In this document: positions 12,683 through 25,634 of the stretch, in pieces
Numbering within the stretch: the first letter of the stretch is position 1
How the letters are laid out: the number at the start of each line of letters is the position of its first letter
Assembly (NCBI GenBank): GCA_039707655.1
Contig: CM077667.1
Coordinates: forward strand, 542,790,222-542,854,221
Length of the DNA stretch: 64,000 nucleotides
Direction: 5' to 3'
Source of the DNA: Elymus sibiricus
Lineage: Eukaryota; Streptophyta; Magnoliopsida; Poales; Poaceae
Position numbers and translations under genes: made by a program
The notes under the pieces: model-generated
What the model was told of the DNA's origin: nothing
Seen by the model: the letters and a program-made list of their open reading frames with translations, nothing else
The model's database searches: none

Positions 12683-14484
12683 ATGGCTAGAAACACCACC
12701 AAGAATTTCTGGGAACTCCAGAACAATGAATAAGAAAAGGTTGAGCCAATGATGAAAAATAGTTTGAAAACTATCTTGGAGAAGCAATATGACTGATGAA
12801 AATCATTCTTACGTCACATTTCACAAGAACTTGAGATCTCCGGAAAAGATTCGAAGAGCCAGGTAAGATCCTGGTAAAAACCTGTGGGTTATGGGCCCAC
12901 TCAAATGAAAAACACCGTTGAAAGGATTGATTAACAGAGAGATTGCACCGGTGCACATGAAAACTTAATGAGGTGAGAACCTCGAAATCATTGAAAGGAT
13001 TTTGAACAGAAGCACGAATCTCCTGATATATCTTCTGAACTCCGGATAGAAAAGAGAGATGAATAAAGAAGTGAGACTTGGACAAGAATTTCCAACATGG
13101 AAAGCATTGAACGAAGGAAAAAGGATATGAAGAATACCGAGAGGTTAAATCGAATCCACCGGGGAAGCAAACATAAACGAAGAAATGATGAACTTGAAGC
13201 TCCTGAGCATCTTCACAATGAATTACCGGATACAATATGGGAGAAAAGATAGCTGAAGCATCAATCAAAAGAACGACACTTGGATGACAATTTAATCATT
13301 GAAGAAAAAGGGCGGGAGGGCAGGGAAAAACAAAGAAAACTTGGGACGGATGAAAAGACCTCCGGAAAGAAATCTGAGGATTGATCTTGCAAAAATTGGC
13401 GAGGATGAATATCTTGAAAAGAAGCACACCGGTTGAAAAGAATTTCATCACAACTCCGGTTGATCAAACGGATCAGCATTCCCATAGAAATATGAGAACA
13501 CCACTTAGAAAAGATATGAATTCAACGTTTGACATCGAAGCAACTCGAATTACTATATTCCAACAAAGTAAAGGATGAGGCTTCTGAAACAAGCAGGAAA
13601 CAAACTCATGACAGAGATTTCTTCCGATATTTTCGTGGTAAGGCTCGCATGGGCTCGATCGTACATCGGATTGTCATATTGAAATGACGCTCGAATATGC
13701 TCCCTAGGCGTAGCAAACTACAAGGCTTGACGAAGCATACCGATATTGTCCTTTGTAAAAAAGATGGTGAACAAACGAACCACTAGATGTCGAATCCCAA
13801 CCTCACATCATGAATTTGTTGGAAGATAATCCTAGATAACTACTTGAATTCCCACCTAAGAACTCCCGAAATATCTCTGGTTATGCAATCTGGTCCAACA
13901 AATACACGGATCAATTACTGAATAAAACACTCAACTCCTAGCAATAATACTACCCACCGGTGTATCACATCCGTCAACACATAACAAGAGAAATCTCGAA
14001 AACTCATCTACCTTAGACCCTCATGATCACAACGATACCAAGTATGGTAGTACATCTGGACGCTCTTCCCAGTACTGGGTGACGCCAAACTCCTCTTGCC
14101 AAAAATAGTATTGAAGCCATTTCGAACATCCGCGTACTGAGATACTAAGGAAACTGAACGATATCGAGTATGACAAAAAACCCTTGGAGCTCAACCCCCC
14201 GGGTCCAATCCATACGTACGGGAGGCACCAAGAACAGAGTTCCGGTCACACCGACATCAGAGAGGTTCCAAAATACCCGCGTGATCCTAAAAAAATTTGA
14301 GTGAGAAGAGGGATAGAATTAAAATTCCTACGTCAGGATTCCTCACCAGAGCATAGAAGAGGAGTAAAAATAATCCTACTCTCCGATATATAACTAGACT
14401 CAAAACATTTTTCACTAGACTCGACTCGGCCAAGTTCGATCACTCAAGGGGGCTCCTAGGGCGGTACAGGCTCTGATACCAACT
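12683..14484 (-). mobile_element. LARD-A copy 2, first half of interior
   Basis: This is the reverse complement of LARD-A interior positions about 569-2355. It runs on the minus strand from the primer site at 14481 to the CACTA-X break at 12682. It is non-coding like copy 1, and the frames seen are reverse images of the same Ser/Phe-rich composition. The breakpoint corresponds to the ATG target site near 2352-2354 of copy 1. Confidence 0.8.
14470..14481 (-). other. Primer binding site of LARD-A copy 2
   Basis: GCTCTGATACCA on the plus strand is the reverse of TGGTATCAGAGC. It lies 3 nt outside the LTR end at 14485, so transcription of this copy runs toward lower coordinates. Confidence 0.85.
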
Positions 14485-17400
14485 TGTCACACCCTAGATG
14501 CGATCCTATCCTTATTTTGGCTCGAGGGCCTTGACAGGGATAGAAGCGCATCTCGTCGTTTCGAAAGAATGGATATCATTACAAGTACATGTAGAGAAGA
14601 GATAAGTATATGGAATTGGCTTACACTCGCCACAAACTACATCAAGATCACATCAATATAACATCATATTCTAACAACATACATAAGAGCAGGGTTCGAC
14701 TACGGATGAAATCAAACGATAAAATGACATCCATCCTTGCTATCCCAAGCTACCGTCCTGGAACCCATCCTAGATCGATGAAGAAGAAGTAGAAGAAGAA
14801 CTCCAAATCAAACAAGCATCGCGCTCACGTCAAATCATTGCATTACATGTACCTGCAACTGTTGTTGTAGTAATCTGTGAGCCACGGGGACTCAGCAATC
14901 TCATTTCCAAGGGTATCAAGACTAGCAAAGCTTAATGGGTGAGGTATGGTTAAGTGGTGAGGTTGCAACAAGCACTAAGCATTTATTTGAGTGGCTAACT
15001 TACGAGTACAAGAATAAGGGGGGGTGATTGGCGTATAAACGAACGTGCAATAGTAATGATCACTAAGTGATCCTGAACACCTACCTACAGTCAAACATAA
15101 CCCCACCGTGTCCTCTCTCGGTTGAGAAATTCACGAGAAGAGACAGTCATGGTTACGCACATGGTTGGTGTATTTTATTTGAATTTACTTTAAGTTTTCT
15201 ATGACCGGATGTTAAACAAATTTTCCAAGTTGCCACATAACCACGGGCACGGCTTTCGGAAAGATTTAACCCTGCAGGGGTGCTCCAACTCATCCATCAC
15301 AAACTAACCACAAGCTGCATTAGAATTCCTGAACCGAGGGATAACTCGTAGTATTCGCGTAATTCCAATGGAAAATCTCAACTTCGAGATAGCCTGAAGT
15401 GTCCTCAAAATCCCGCGCACAAGACATTCGAGAAAGGTAAAACAAATCCAGCAAGACCGCCCGACGTGTCGACGAACCCGATAGGAGCCGCGTATCTCGT
15501 TCTCAGGACACGACGGATGAGTGATGGTTACCAGGCCAATCACCGAGTTGCCCCGGGTAGCGTTAATAAGCTGCTCTGGGTTGGACCAACACTCATGAGG
15601 AGCACTGGCCCGGGTTGATGATTAAAGATCAGCGGGTGCCGGCGGGTCCCCATGCAATTTTATTAGATATTAGGCAAATGGAGTACCAATGTTGGGCCTT
15701 GCCAGAAGAGTTTTATCCCAAAACGTCAATCAAGGGGGTCCCCATAACAACCCCGAGCATGTTAGGAGTGCTCAATATGGAACATAACACCGGTACACAA
15801 GTAACTAGGGCGGCAAAAGTGGAACAAAACACCCTGCAAAAGGCCAAGCCTTCCACCTTTTACCAAGTATATATGTGCATTAAATTAAATAGCAATAATA
15901 TTATGATATCTCAAAAACATCCATGTTAGCACATGGAAACAATTTCACCTGCAACTAGCAACGCTATAAGAAGGGTTGAGCAAGCGGTAACACAGCCAAA
16001 CAATGGTTTGCTGGGATGTGGAGGGTTAGAGGCTTATCATGCATTTTGGGAGGCTTGACAAACAAGTGGTAGGTAGCAAGACAGCGATAGAAATGAGATA
16101 ACTAGCATGGCAATGATAGTAATGGTATCCAGGGAAATGGTCATCTTGCCTGAGATCCCGCTTGGAAGAAGATCGAGTCCATGAGGAAGACGAACCAACG
16201 TAGTCGAACGAATCCTCACACTCCGAAGCGGTTTCGGAACTCTATCGAGAAGAAGCAAATCGGAAACAACAATCAACGCACGATAAACACCACAACATAT
16301 GCAAGCCATGATGCACAATCAAATATGATGAATGTTATGCATGACATGACAACGCACAACAATCAAATACTACACATGGAAACGAGTTGCATATTGACGA
16401 AACTCCACATTTGAATTACTTAGTTCAATCTCGATTAGGTACTCAACAATATTGAATGTTGTTAAACATGGCAAGAGGTGAAGCATAAGAAACTACACTA
16501 TCTAGGCTTCTTGAATGAGGCCGGAAACAACATATAGCATTTCCGAAACGACCCCATATGCAAATTATGAATTTGGTCCAGATCTGAACTAACCATATTT
16601 TATATTTATTAAACAGAAAAATAAAGAGGACCATGCAATTCTAAACATCATTCTAGTCGATTTACATATATAGAACATTCATAACGGAGCTACGTCCTAA
16701 AAGATATGACAATCACAAGATGAATATGGCATGAATGCAAAATGCATGCAAACAACACCCACAAACATTTCAAACACATTTATGCAACATGATATTATGA
16801 AACTACATTAAATTCTAGACAAGTTTCATATGTGGCATGTTCAAAACGGAGCTACGGTTCAACCACAACAACCAACACAAGTTTTATATGAAATCTGCCC
16901 AAAACAGCAACATAGCATATTGCACACATGAAACCAACAAGCTACAAAATCCTAAAATGCACAAACTAAGCATGGGGCAGTAGCATATAACACACACTTC
17001 ATTTCATCTTCACATATCATACTCAAAGAATCATGGATCACATGGTAGGAAGCTCACAACATGGCAACAAAATATAGCAGATTAGGACTTGGTGAAAATA
17101 ACAGTCTTTATCATAGCAGATTTTCATGAAGGCATATTGACAGCAATAAAACTATATGCTACAGGACATATCATGGCATGAAAATCTACAGCATGGTAGA
17201 GGACATGATGCACTACAAATCACTCCTACATGGCAAGGTCTAATTATGCATAGAATCATGGCTAGCAACAACACAACATGGCATATTGAAGAAAACAGAT
17301 TCTCAGACTTAGTGAAAATTAGACTAGACATGTGCAGCAGTTTACATCAGATTGACATATTAGACAGCATAAATAACTATGATGCAAAACCTATACATGG

Positions 17401-19534
17401 CAACAAAATGCACAATTTGGTAGACAACAACATTCTTAACAAAAGACTCCTTGGGAGCAACCACAAAAGACTCCTAGATCAATAGCAAATCACATGGCAA
17501 TATGGCAACAAAATAACAGTTTCAGACTTAGAAATATTTAGACCCCTCAAAACAGCAATATTTTTATGGCATGTTGCCAACAAGATAATAACACCTAAGC
17601 ATGGATTTCTATAGCAACAAAATTAACCAGGGTCTAGCACACATGTCCAATGGCATATCTCATGTTTACAACAAGAAAATATGCATGGATTAAATCACAC
17701 AAAATAAACAAACGGGCATCATGGCAAAAATGACTTGCACACAAACTTGCTCAAATGACAAAACTAATTACAATGATAAATTACTTGGATTTTTTTACCC
17801 CGAAAACATATATAATATGTGGGTTTTTATATTAAAAAAATGACACAACAAATATGCGAGATTAGGACGTAAACCGTTTGAGCAAGTTATGTATGCAAAA
17901 TAAATGCAAACATCATATTAAACATTTTTATCATGCGTGATAATGCAATATAATTAATATACGCATTTTTTAATATAAAATATGTTTATATGATGCACGG
18001 TTATTTGTATATTAGCAACGCAAAGTAATGTCGTTTCTGTAATTCAAAAAAAATCATGGATTTAATAGCAGATTCGTCCCGAGGAAGAAAAAAAAATACA
18101 CGATGGGCCGAATCTGCAGAAACTGGGCTACACCGGACCATGCGTAGGATAACAAAATATGCACATGCGTCATATAGGGGAGGCTGAGCAGTGCTCACGT
18201 TGGGCTGGGCCTTCAGGCCGGCTCCTGGGCGAGCTGAGGCGAGATGGGCCGCTGACGGGACGGGGCGTGCCTGGCCCACGCGGGAGACGCGGGGAGCAGT
18301 TCCCCTCCCCCCGCTCGATCTTGAGAACCAGGGGAGGCGGCGAGGTTAACGCCACCGGCGGCGGCGGTGTAGGACGGGAACGGCGAGGAGGGGGCATGGA
18401 TCCGACGGGATCCGGCGGCGGAGGTCAGGGTCGGCCCGATATGGTCAACGGCGAGGTCAACAACGCGGTCTCGAGCTCCCGTGGCCATGACAGGTCGTCC
18501 ATGGCGGCTTGCATCGACAGCCTAGCAAGGAGGTCGCGTAGAGGCCCGGGAATGGCGGGGACGGAGCCTGGAGGCCGGATCCATGGCGAAGGTGGCGACC
18601 GGCGACGGTGCTCCGGCCATCGGAGGCGGAGCCGTGGAGGCGCAAGTGGCGGGGCGACGGGTGCTCGCGGGAGGCTCGGGCTCGAGCGCGTGGGAGCTGC
18701 GGGAGCCAGGCGGCGGCGGCGGCGGCTCGGGTGCGACCAGGCCCGGGCGGGCCAGCTGCGGGCCTGGCGGGCCGCGGCGCGGGGTGGAGGCATGGGGCTG
18801 GCTGTGGCACTCGGATCTGGATCCAACGGACCCGATCGAAGCGGGGAGCGGCGGCGTGGCTGACAAGTGGCGGAGGTGAGTTCGCCGGTGCGGAAGACGA
18901 CGTGGGAGGTGGCTGGCTGCACGGAATTTGAGGTGGGAGGAGACTAGGGTCCAAATTTGGACGTGTGGGTGTCCATATATAATAGTTTTGGCTAGGGTTT
19001 GAGGGTTTTGGGGCGATTCGAGCCGTTCGATCGCAATCCGACGGTTCCGATCGGAGGGGGGCTAGGCTGGGTTAGGTGGGCTATGTTGGGCTGTGTAGAT
19101 AGGTTGGGCCGAGATGAGAGGGAGGTGGTGCGGCCCGGCACAGAGTTTTAGAAAATCGAAAAATGTCCCATAATTAAACCGATGACGGTGCCGCTACTGT
19201 TGACCGTTGGGGTATCAGACGACCACGATTGCGACGAAATTTGGTAGGCCAAGTTTGGACCCAATTCGAGAATATTTTACATGCACTTTTAAAAACAATA
19301 TTTCACCGATGCCGCGGACGCGTAAGTGTGTGGTTGGTCTCGAAACGGTCGATGCAAGAACGGAGAGAACCGGCGACTACGAACTGATGCAGTTTGAAAA
19401 TTGACGGCAACGAAGTGCCAATGCTATGCAGATGATGCGAATGATGCGATGATGAATGCGACAACCGAACGAATCGCACGAAGACAATGGAATAAAGGGG
19501 GAATCTTCTGAAGCGTCGGTCTCGGGCTGTTATA
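14485..19534 (-). repeat. Full LARD-A LTR in the tandem array, 5050 bp
   Basis: On the minus strand the LTR starts TATAACAGCCC (TGTAACAGCCC in copy 1, so the terminal TG is mutated) and ends GGTGTGACA. It has a purine tract on its upstream side and a primer site on its downstream side. It therefore serves as 3' LTR of one interior and 5' LTR of the next. It is about 525 bp longer than the copy-1 LTR. Most of the extra length lies in the AT-rich middle, about 17150-17580. Confidence 0.8.
18974..18983 (-). promoter_or_regulatory. Putative LTR TATA box, LARD-A copy 2
   Basis: CCATATATAA on the plus strand reads TTATATATGG on the element strand. It lies about 551 bp into the LTR, matching the box at 4427-4435 of copy 1. 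Confidence 0.45.
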
Positions 19535-21134
19535 ACTCTCCTCCACTTACAAGAGATCTCGCCCCGAGATCTTAGAATGAGAAGGGGAAGACGACAAGAA
19601 AGGAAGAGGTAAAACTTAGTTGCTTCTTTGACAAACGAGTGAAATCAACAAACCTTGAAGGTTGCAAGGAGATGAAGAATGACACGAGGAGCAAGCAAGA
19701 ATTCAAAAGAAATTTGGGCAGCGCCTCGGTAGAAAGAGAGGCAAGACTTGATGATAGAAAGGGCTTGAAAAGAGGGCATAACACTCCGGTTGAACGGATA
19801 AGCAAGGAAAAGAATATGATCTTTGATAAAACGAGATGATTCTCGACGAGAGCAACATCACCATGCCTCCGGGACAAAAGAATATAAGCTAGATCATGGA
19901 AGAGAAAAGCACGGAGAAGTAAATGACATATTCTACCACCATAGAATTTGGAAAACACATCTTTATAACGAAAGGATTGAATGGAGTTGTTGGAAAATCA
20001 ACAATGAAAAGAAAGCTTATTGTGGGCTTATGGAACACATCTCAAAATTATGAGGTGACAACCGGCCACAACAAAAACAATTGGTTGCTTGGGAGCAACA
20101 AGATATGCAAAACTTCTTTCTCAAGAGGATGCATTGAGAACTTGGATCATGATAAACACCATATTAGCAACAATCCTTAGGAAAAGCTTTAGGTAAAATC
20201 CAATCCAAGATAACTCCGAGAAAGGAATGATGGGTTTAAATATCTCATTCTTGAAACAAATTCTCTTCGAGAACCCTCATGAATCAAGAGTGCTATAACA
20301 CCATCTCAAAAGATAAGAGAGAATGAATTGCTCTTCTGAATACGAGACGAATGATACTTGAGCCTCTCCAACAAGAATCTTGAAGAACACTTTGAGAAAT
20401 GAATTAAATTCTTGACGAACCTCCATATCCAAACGAATGATCAAAAGAAATGAAAGTTGAAAAGAATAAGATTATGACCTTGCAAAGATTTAGATGAAGC
20501 TTCGCGACGAGATACTTGAGAAAACTTTGAACTCCGAGAAAGAAAAGATAAACCACTTAGAATTAAGAATTTGATAAGATGAACAACTCTGGAGGAAGGA
20601 TTGAAATCACCTAGATGAAACAAGAATAAGATTTATGGTATGCTTATCCTTCATCAAGTTAAATTGATGACAAGCAACGGATTTGGCATACTACTTATTC
20701 TTCTTGGAAATATTGAAGAGAGATATAGCACGAACTTGAAGAAGTCTTCAACACAACTCCGGTATGAATTTGACAACGAACGAGGGAATACTTCGGAAGA
20801 ATGGGAAACAAAAGAACGGAGAGAGCATGATCCGTCTTGCAGAAAACTATGAGAGTGCACCGGAAGAATTGACATATGAATAAAGAGACAACAATTGAGA
20901 AGAATTTAAGAACAAAAGCTAAAAGCTGAGAACAAGGAAATCTTCTGAAATGATGGCCTTCGGAGGATCGAGAAATGAAAACAACTCTGAAAAGCTCCGA
21001 ATAGATATGGAAGGAATTTCTGATGATCGAAAACAATTTGATAGGATAACACGAAGCTGAAACCATGAATCCTCAAGAGAATGGAACAAGATTTAAGAGA
21101 AACTCTCCTTCGGTCTTCAATGCAAAGAGCGATG
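19535..21134 (-). mobile_element. LARD-A copy 2, second half of interior
   Basis: This is the reverse complement of interior positions about 2355-3869 of copy 1, ending at the polypurine tract next to the LTR at 19534. It begins at the CACTA-X target ATG (21132-21134). The 8/3/8 hairpin is kept at 19554-19572 with loop CCC. It is non-coding. Confidence 0.8.
19554..19572 (-). promoter_or_regulatory. 8/3/8 hairpin upstream of polypurine tract, LARD-A copy 2
   Basis: AGATCTCG and CGAGATCT are separated by 3 nt, with 19 nt to the LTR boundary. Pairing is perfect although the surrounding interior has drifted from copy 1. Confidence 0.65.
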
Positions 21135-21422
21135 CACTAGTAGAAAACAGGCCTTTGGACCGGAGCATTAGTCCCGGTCGTGTTTTGGACCGGGACTAAT
21201 GTGTCCACTAGTCCCGGTTCGTGAGGATAAGCATTAGTCCCGGTTTGTGAGGACCCTCTAGTCCCAGTTGGTGACACCAACCGGGACTAAAGGGGTGGTG
21301 GTAGGGTTGCGCCAGGCTGGGGCCCCCGCGAGGCCCTTTAGTCCCGGTTGGTAATACCAGTCGGGACTAAAGATTAGTGTCTAGTCCCGGTTTGTATTAC
21401 CAACCAGGACTAAAGGTAGCAC

Positions 21423-21430
21423 TATAAATA
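21423..21430 (+). promoter_or_regulatory. CACTA-X promoter TATA box
   Basis: TATAAATA stands right after the subterminal repeat block, followed by a pyrimidine-rich leader with CTCTCCTCTG. This is the usual place for the promoter of the CACTA transcript. Confidence 0.5.
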
Positions 21431-21963
21431 GTGCTTCGTCCAGCCCGAGCCGAAGCTCTCTGTTTTCACATTTCTCTCCTCTGTTCTCCACCCTTGCTCG
21501 AGCTCATCCTCCATTTTTGCCAAGATTTGTCAAAATTTGAGGCACCCCATCCATCCAAATGTTCACAAAGGTTAGCAACTTTGTCCTTTCATCTCTCATT
21601 GCTAGATTAGCTCATGCAATGCTCTATAATTATAGTGATTTATGGGTTTTAGTTTGGGAGTAATTATGTGGGAGTTTATTTGATTTATATGCAATTTGAG
21701 CTCAAATTAACTTCTTAGTTTGCATATGTGTAGGTGTGCTTTACTTAGTGCCTTCCCGTCCCCGTCCTAACCACCGTCGATCGCCCGCACCTTCCCGTCG
21801 CCGGCACCACCTTGGTGAGCCTCTTGTTCTTATCTTTTTTATAAAAGAAAATCTTAGTTGTATGATTTAGATAGTTATTTGTATAATCTTCTTACTTGTT
21901 GATTGTTTGTTATACATAGTCCCATGGTTTTGGTATCCATGGCCGTCGGCCCTCGTCCGGTTT

Positions 21964-22371
21964 ATGCTTCGGATGTGGTATATTCTCTTTTATAACTATT
22001 TGTTGCATTTCGATCGTGTTAATGATAATTATGACCATCAAGTTGACATACATATTTTTATCTCAGAGTTATGTGAACCGGAAACTCCAACCGACCCTAT
22101 TGTCGAGAAGTTAAATTTAGTTGAAAAAGAAAACGATTATTTGAAAGAAAAATTGAAAAGAGTTGAAGAAGAGAAGATGAAATTGGAGTTGTACGTTGCC
22201 GATGTCGTCGATCATCACAAGATCAAGATGGATGCAATGCTCTTGAAGACTAGAAAGATTAGAAAATATGCCATTAATAAAGAGGCTTGGTATCATTATG
22301 CTGTTGGATCAATTGTTACCTTAGTTGCGAGTTTGATCGAATTTGTTGTTGCATTTAAATGCTTTCGCTAG
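21964..22371 (+). CDS. CACTA-X accessory protein, coiled coil plus C-terminal membrane segment
   Basis: The frame is open from 21907. The first ATG in frame is at 21964, giving 135 residues, but the true first exon may lie upstream because an acceptor-like ATACATAG precedes the frame at about 21918. The middle third is strongly charged with heptad-like spacing (EKLNLVEKENDYLKEKLKRV), a probable coiled coil. The last 25 residues are hydrophobic (VGSIVTLVASLIEFVVAF), a probable membrane anchor. I recognise this protein type as commonly encoded in Triticeae CACTA elements. Its function is unknown to me. It is not the transposase. Confidence 0.55.
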   Translation: MLRMWYILFYNYLLHFDRVNDNYDHQVDIHIFISELCEPETPTDPIVEKLNLVEKENDYLKEKLKRVEEEKMKLELYVADVVDHHKIKMDAMLLKTRKIRKYAINKEAWYHYAVGSIVTLVASLIEFVVAFKCFR

Positions 22372-22415
22372 GTTGTTGTATGTTGTTGTATGTTGCATTT
22401 AAATGCTTTCGCTAG

Positions 22416-22928
22416 GTTCCGATCGGAGGGGGGCTAGGATGGGTTAGGTGGGCTATGTTGGGCTGTGTAGATAGGTTGGGCTGAGATGAGAGGGAGGTGG
22501 TGCGGCCCGGCACAGAGTTTTAGAAAATCGAAAAACGTCCGATAATTAAACCGATGACTGTGCCGCTACGGTTGACCGTTGGGGTATCAGACGACCTCCG
22601 ATTGCGACGAAATTTGGCAGGCGGTCTACCTACAGTATAACACGACCGCATGCCAAGTTTCGACCCAATCCGAGAATATTTTATACGCACTTTTAAAAAT
22701 AATATTTCACCGATGTCGCGGGCGCATGCGTGTGTGGTTGGTCTCAAAACGGTCGACGCAAGAACGGAGAGAACCGGCGACTACGAACGGATGCAGTTTG
22801 AAAATTGACGGCAACGAAGTGCCGACGCTATGCAGATGATGCGATGATGAATGCGACAACCAAACGAATCGCACGACGACAATGGAATAAAGGGGAATCT
22901 TCCAGAGCGTCGGTCTCGGGCTAATACA
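22416..22928 (-). repeat. LARD-A copy 2, first 513 bp of outer 5' LTR
   Basis: This is the reverse complement of the LTR start, ending on the plus strand in CGGGCTAATACA (minus: TGTATTAGCCCG). It is nearly identical to 19050-19534. Unrelated DNA begins at 22929, which marks the outer right edge of the LARD-A array. Expected target duplication next to it: ATCAC. Confidence 0.7.
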
Positions 22929-25634
22929 ATCACGTACTGCTAGCTCAGAACTCTAACCTGGAAAGTACTAGCTTTGACTAATTAACACACCTAATTAACA
23001 TCTAACCAGATTATGTCAAGATTATGGCCAGCATCTTGAAGGCACTTCCAAATGCAGAGGATAAGTTCTACCAAAAGCAACAATGGAGCCACCGTTTTAT
23101 TTATTTTTTCCTTGGCAATAGGAGATGCAGACCATCAGTTGCATACATGGACCATAAAGACTAAAGACACCTATGTACGGTTACCCTTGTATTGGATTCA
23201 TAAGAGTCACCGCACAAATGTCAAGAAAATAACAAATCAGATGTTTTGCTAACTACCTGATATGAACCGTACACCTATAAATTATGATCACAACAAAATC
23301 TGGCAAAAATCCATAAAAAGTGACATACCTGCCAAAGAACCAGCTCAACAAGAACATGTGCAGCTCAACAAAAATCCATATTTCGGTTGCTCGAAATACA
23401 AGCTCTGAAGCAGGGCAATGACTTGAGTACATGCAAATGAACTGAAATTTGAGAATGAGCAAATTAGCACTGAAACATATGCTTTTACTCTTAAAACTAT
23501 GACATCAAAAAATAAATGGCACGCCCGTGGCTCTTTCCATTGTGCAAGCAAGATTGGTTGGATTAGTTCACGTTTCCTTGGGTTATATATTCACTTATGC
23601 AGCTTTCTTGATTTCCTCAACATTAGCTTGAAGTCTGAGATAAGGCTTTTTCTTTCTTTTAAAAGATCACAATTGAGAGGGGTGATCAGTCCACTTTCAA
23701 TCATTCATCTTCTTATGATTAGCCGTCACAACCCAGCACCTTTCGTTTTATGGACCAGGACCAATTTCACCTTAGACCATTTAAAGTCATAACTGACTGG
23801 GTGACGTACTCTCAAGGACCTGCAAAACTCTCTAATGCGGATGATCAAACACAATTCAAAAAAATTCCACAATAGAAAGGTAATGACGTCTGTACACTGA
23901 TCGTATTTTTTTATTTTGGATAGCTACTACTGAATCTATAATGATGACATGTTTCAACTCTATAATAGAAAGCTAACCAGGTGTGTAAACAAAATCAACA
24001 CCCACTCAAACAAAAAATTAGAAGTTCACCTGTGGGTACAATCGATAGATTAGAACAAGAAGATTTTTTGTTGAAAAGGGGAATATATTAATATCGCGAA
24101 GATTCCAATTACACCCAACCTCTCCACCTACAAGATGTCACAAAGACATCCAGGATGCACGCGGCCAAAGAATAAAACAAAAAAAATAAAAGGTCCCGCC
24201 ATAGCGATCGACTCCTTTCAATAGAAAGACACATACCACCACCTAATACGACACCCGAAAGACATAAAAGGTCTCCAAAAGCAACGCCTCCAAGAAGGGA
24301 ACAGTGCGCAAGCGTCGTCGTTGCCCGATCCAAGATCTTAGATTTTCACCCTGGAGAAAGTCTGCGCTCTCAAAACAATTTCTTCAGCAAGGCAATCGCC
24401 AGCAACCAATGAAGATTAGACCTCAGGTTTTTGACCCTGAAAGTCACCACTCGGCACCCAAGGAGTACCACCAAAAATGTAATCAGCCAGTGTTGCCGCC
24501 CACACTTATCACTGCTGCTCTGAGAGTTATCTGACACCTGGCTGACTTTGTCGCCACAAAGGCTCTGTCCGTCTAATTGATCCTCCGATCTCAGCCACCA
24601 TGACCTTCTCCACCTATGTCTTCACCATGGAAATCGAGAAGCCAACATGTCCCAAGGTTTCATCAACCAATAGAAGCTATGGTGAGTTTTGCAAGACAGA
24701 GTAAACTATCAATTTAAAACTGACAATTAGCTAGAGTAGTGACTCCATATGAAAATCACGGTCTAGATTTTCTCATCCTATATAATACGCTCCCATGACA
24801 CAAAAATCTACCATATAAGGTACATGAAAGGGAAGCCCAACTAAATACAAGACAGAACCTTGGATCACAACAATTAATGGTACAAAATGATTTTCTTCTT
24901 TTTTTGCGAATGTGGTACGAAATGATCATGTTAGAGTACTAGAAAAGAACTCAAGACGAAAACACCCAGCAAAGTGGAACTCGATAGATCTTTAAAAAAT
25001 TCAAGCTGATTGAATTATTCATGCTTACTACTCGATCCGATCCTGTCAGGTGATTTAGGTAACTAGGAAAAGGTCTCCATATATGCTGACGTACAGTTTA
25101 CAAACAAACATAAGTTGGTTTATTTATATTTGCTAGCTGAAGGGAGTAGTTGACGATGGACATGTTGTTTCATTATGAGTTTGCTGAGTAGAACTCACAT
25201 CTCTTGCATCTCGCATGTACTTGCACTGTTTTTGGTCGTCGCAAACATGTATTTGAGCTCACTCCCAATTTTGGCTGACGTGTCATGCCACAGCGTATGC
25301 AATGCATGTATCCAATCACACCCTCAGATAGAAGGACCGCTCATGGCAATGTGATCCTGCTACTTTCAGGTCGTATACGCGGATGGGATTGTTTTTGGCA
25401 TGATTTTTGGGTAGTCTCCCTCGGCGACGGACAACCCTGCATCATTTGTCAGCTTATCAAAAAGTGGGGCTTACGCCGATGTTGATCAGGCCTAAACACA
25501 GAAAGCATGTTTCCCGTTAAAGTCACACATGTTGTTCATCAGTGCATGTGTTTTTCATGTGAAGAGAAAGAGAAACAATATCACAATGAATTGCGTGCAA
25601 GTTGTAGTAATTTCTACTCATGACTACGTACATG
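22929..25634. other. Unassigned intergenic DNA, with the distal part of duplicated promoter A
   Basis: No LTR or terminal repeat was recognised, and frames are below 100 codons with no domain. A LINE-like repeat lies at 24055-24660. From about 25375 to 25634 the sequence is a diverged copy of 48236-48496 (shared text such as GATTTTTGGGT, TTGATCAGGC, AAAGTCACACA, GAAAGAGAAA). Being neither obviously TE nor GC-biased, it may be original host sequence. Confidence 0.4.
24055..24660 (-). repeat. LINE-like or unclassified dispersed repeat, 3' end
   Basis: On the minus strand the text ends ATTAATATATTCCCC followed by TTTTCAACAAAAAA. I associate this with 3' ends of grass LINE-like elements abundant in wheat. 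No reverse transcriptase frame is visible, so at most a 5'-truncated copy is present. The class is uncertain. Confidence 0.35.

Larger units (their letters stand above)
21135..22415 (+). mobile_element. CACTA-X, 5' end fragment
   Basis: The fragment begins CACTAGTAGAAAAC after the target duplication ATG. Subterminal TAGTCCCGGTT units in both orientations follow to about 21415. After these come a TATA box, a leader, and a coding stretch typical of the 5' region of this CACTA group. It breaks off at about 22415, directly joined to the first 513 bp of a LARD-A LTR, so the rest of this CACTA, a half interior and most of an LTR have been deleted. No transposase remains. Confidence 0.75.

Noticed and set aside
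23499..23792. 97-codon plus-strand frame
   Set aside because: No domain, no good start context, AT-rich surroundings.
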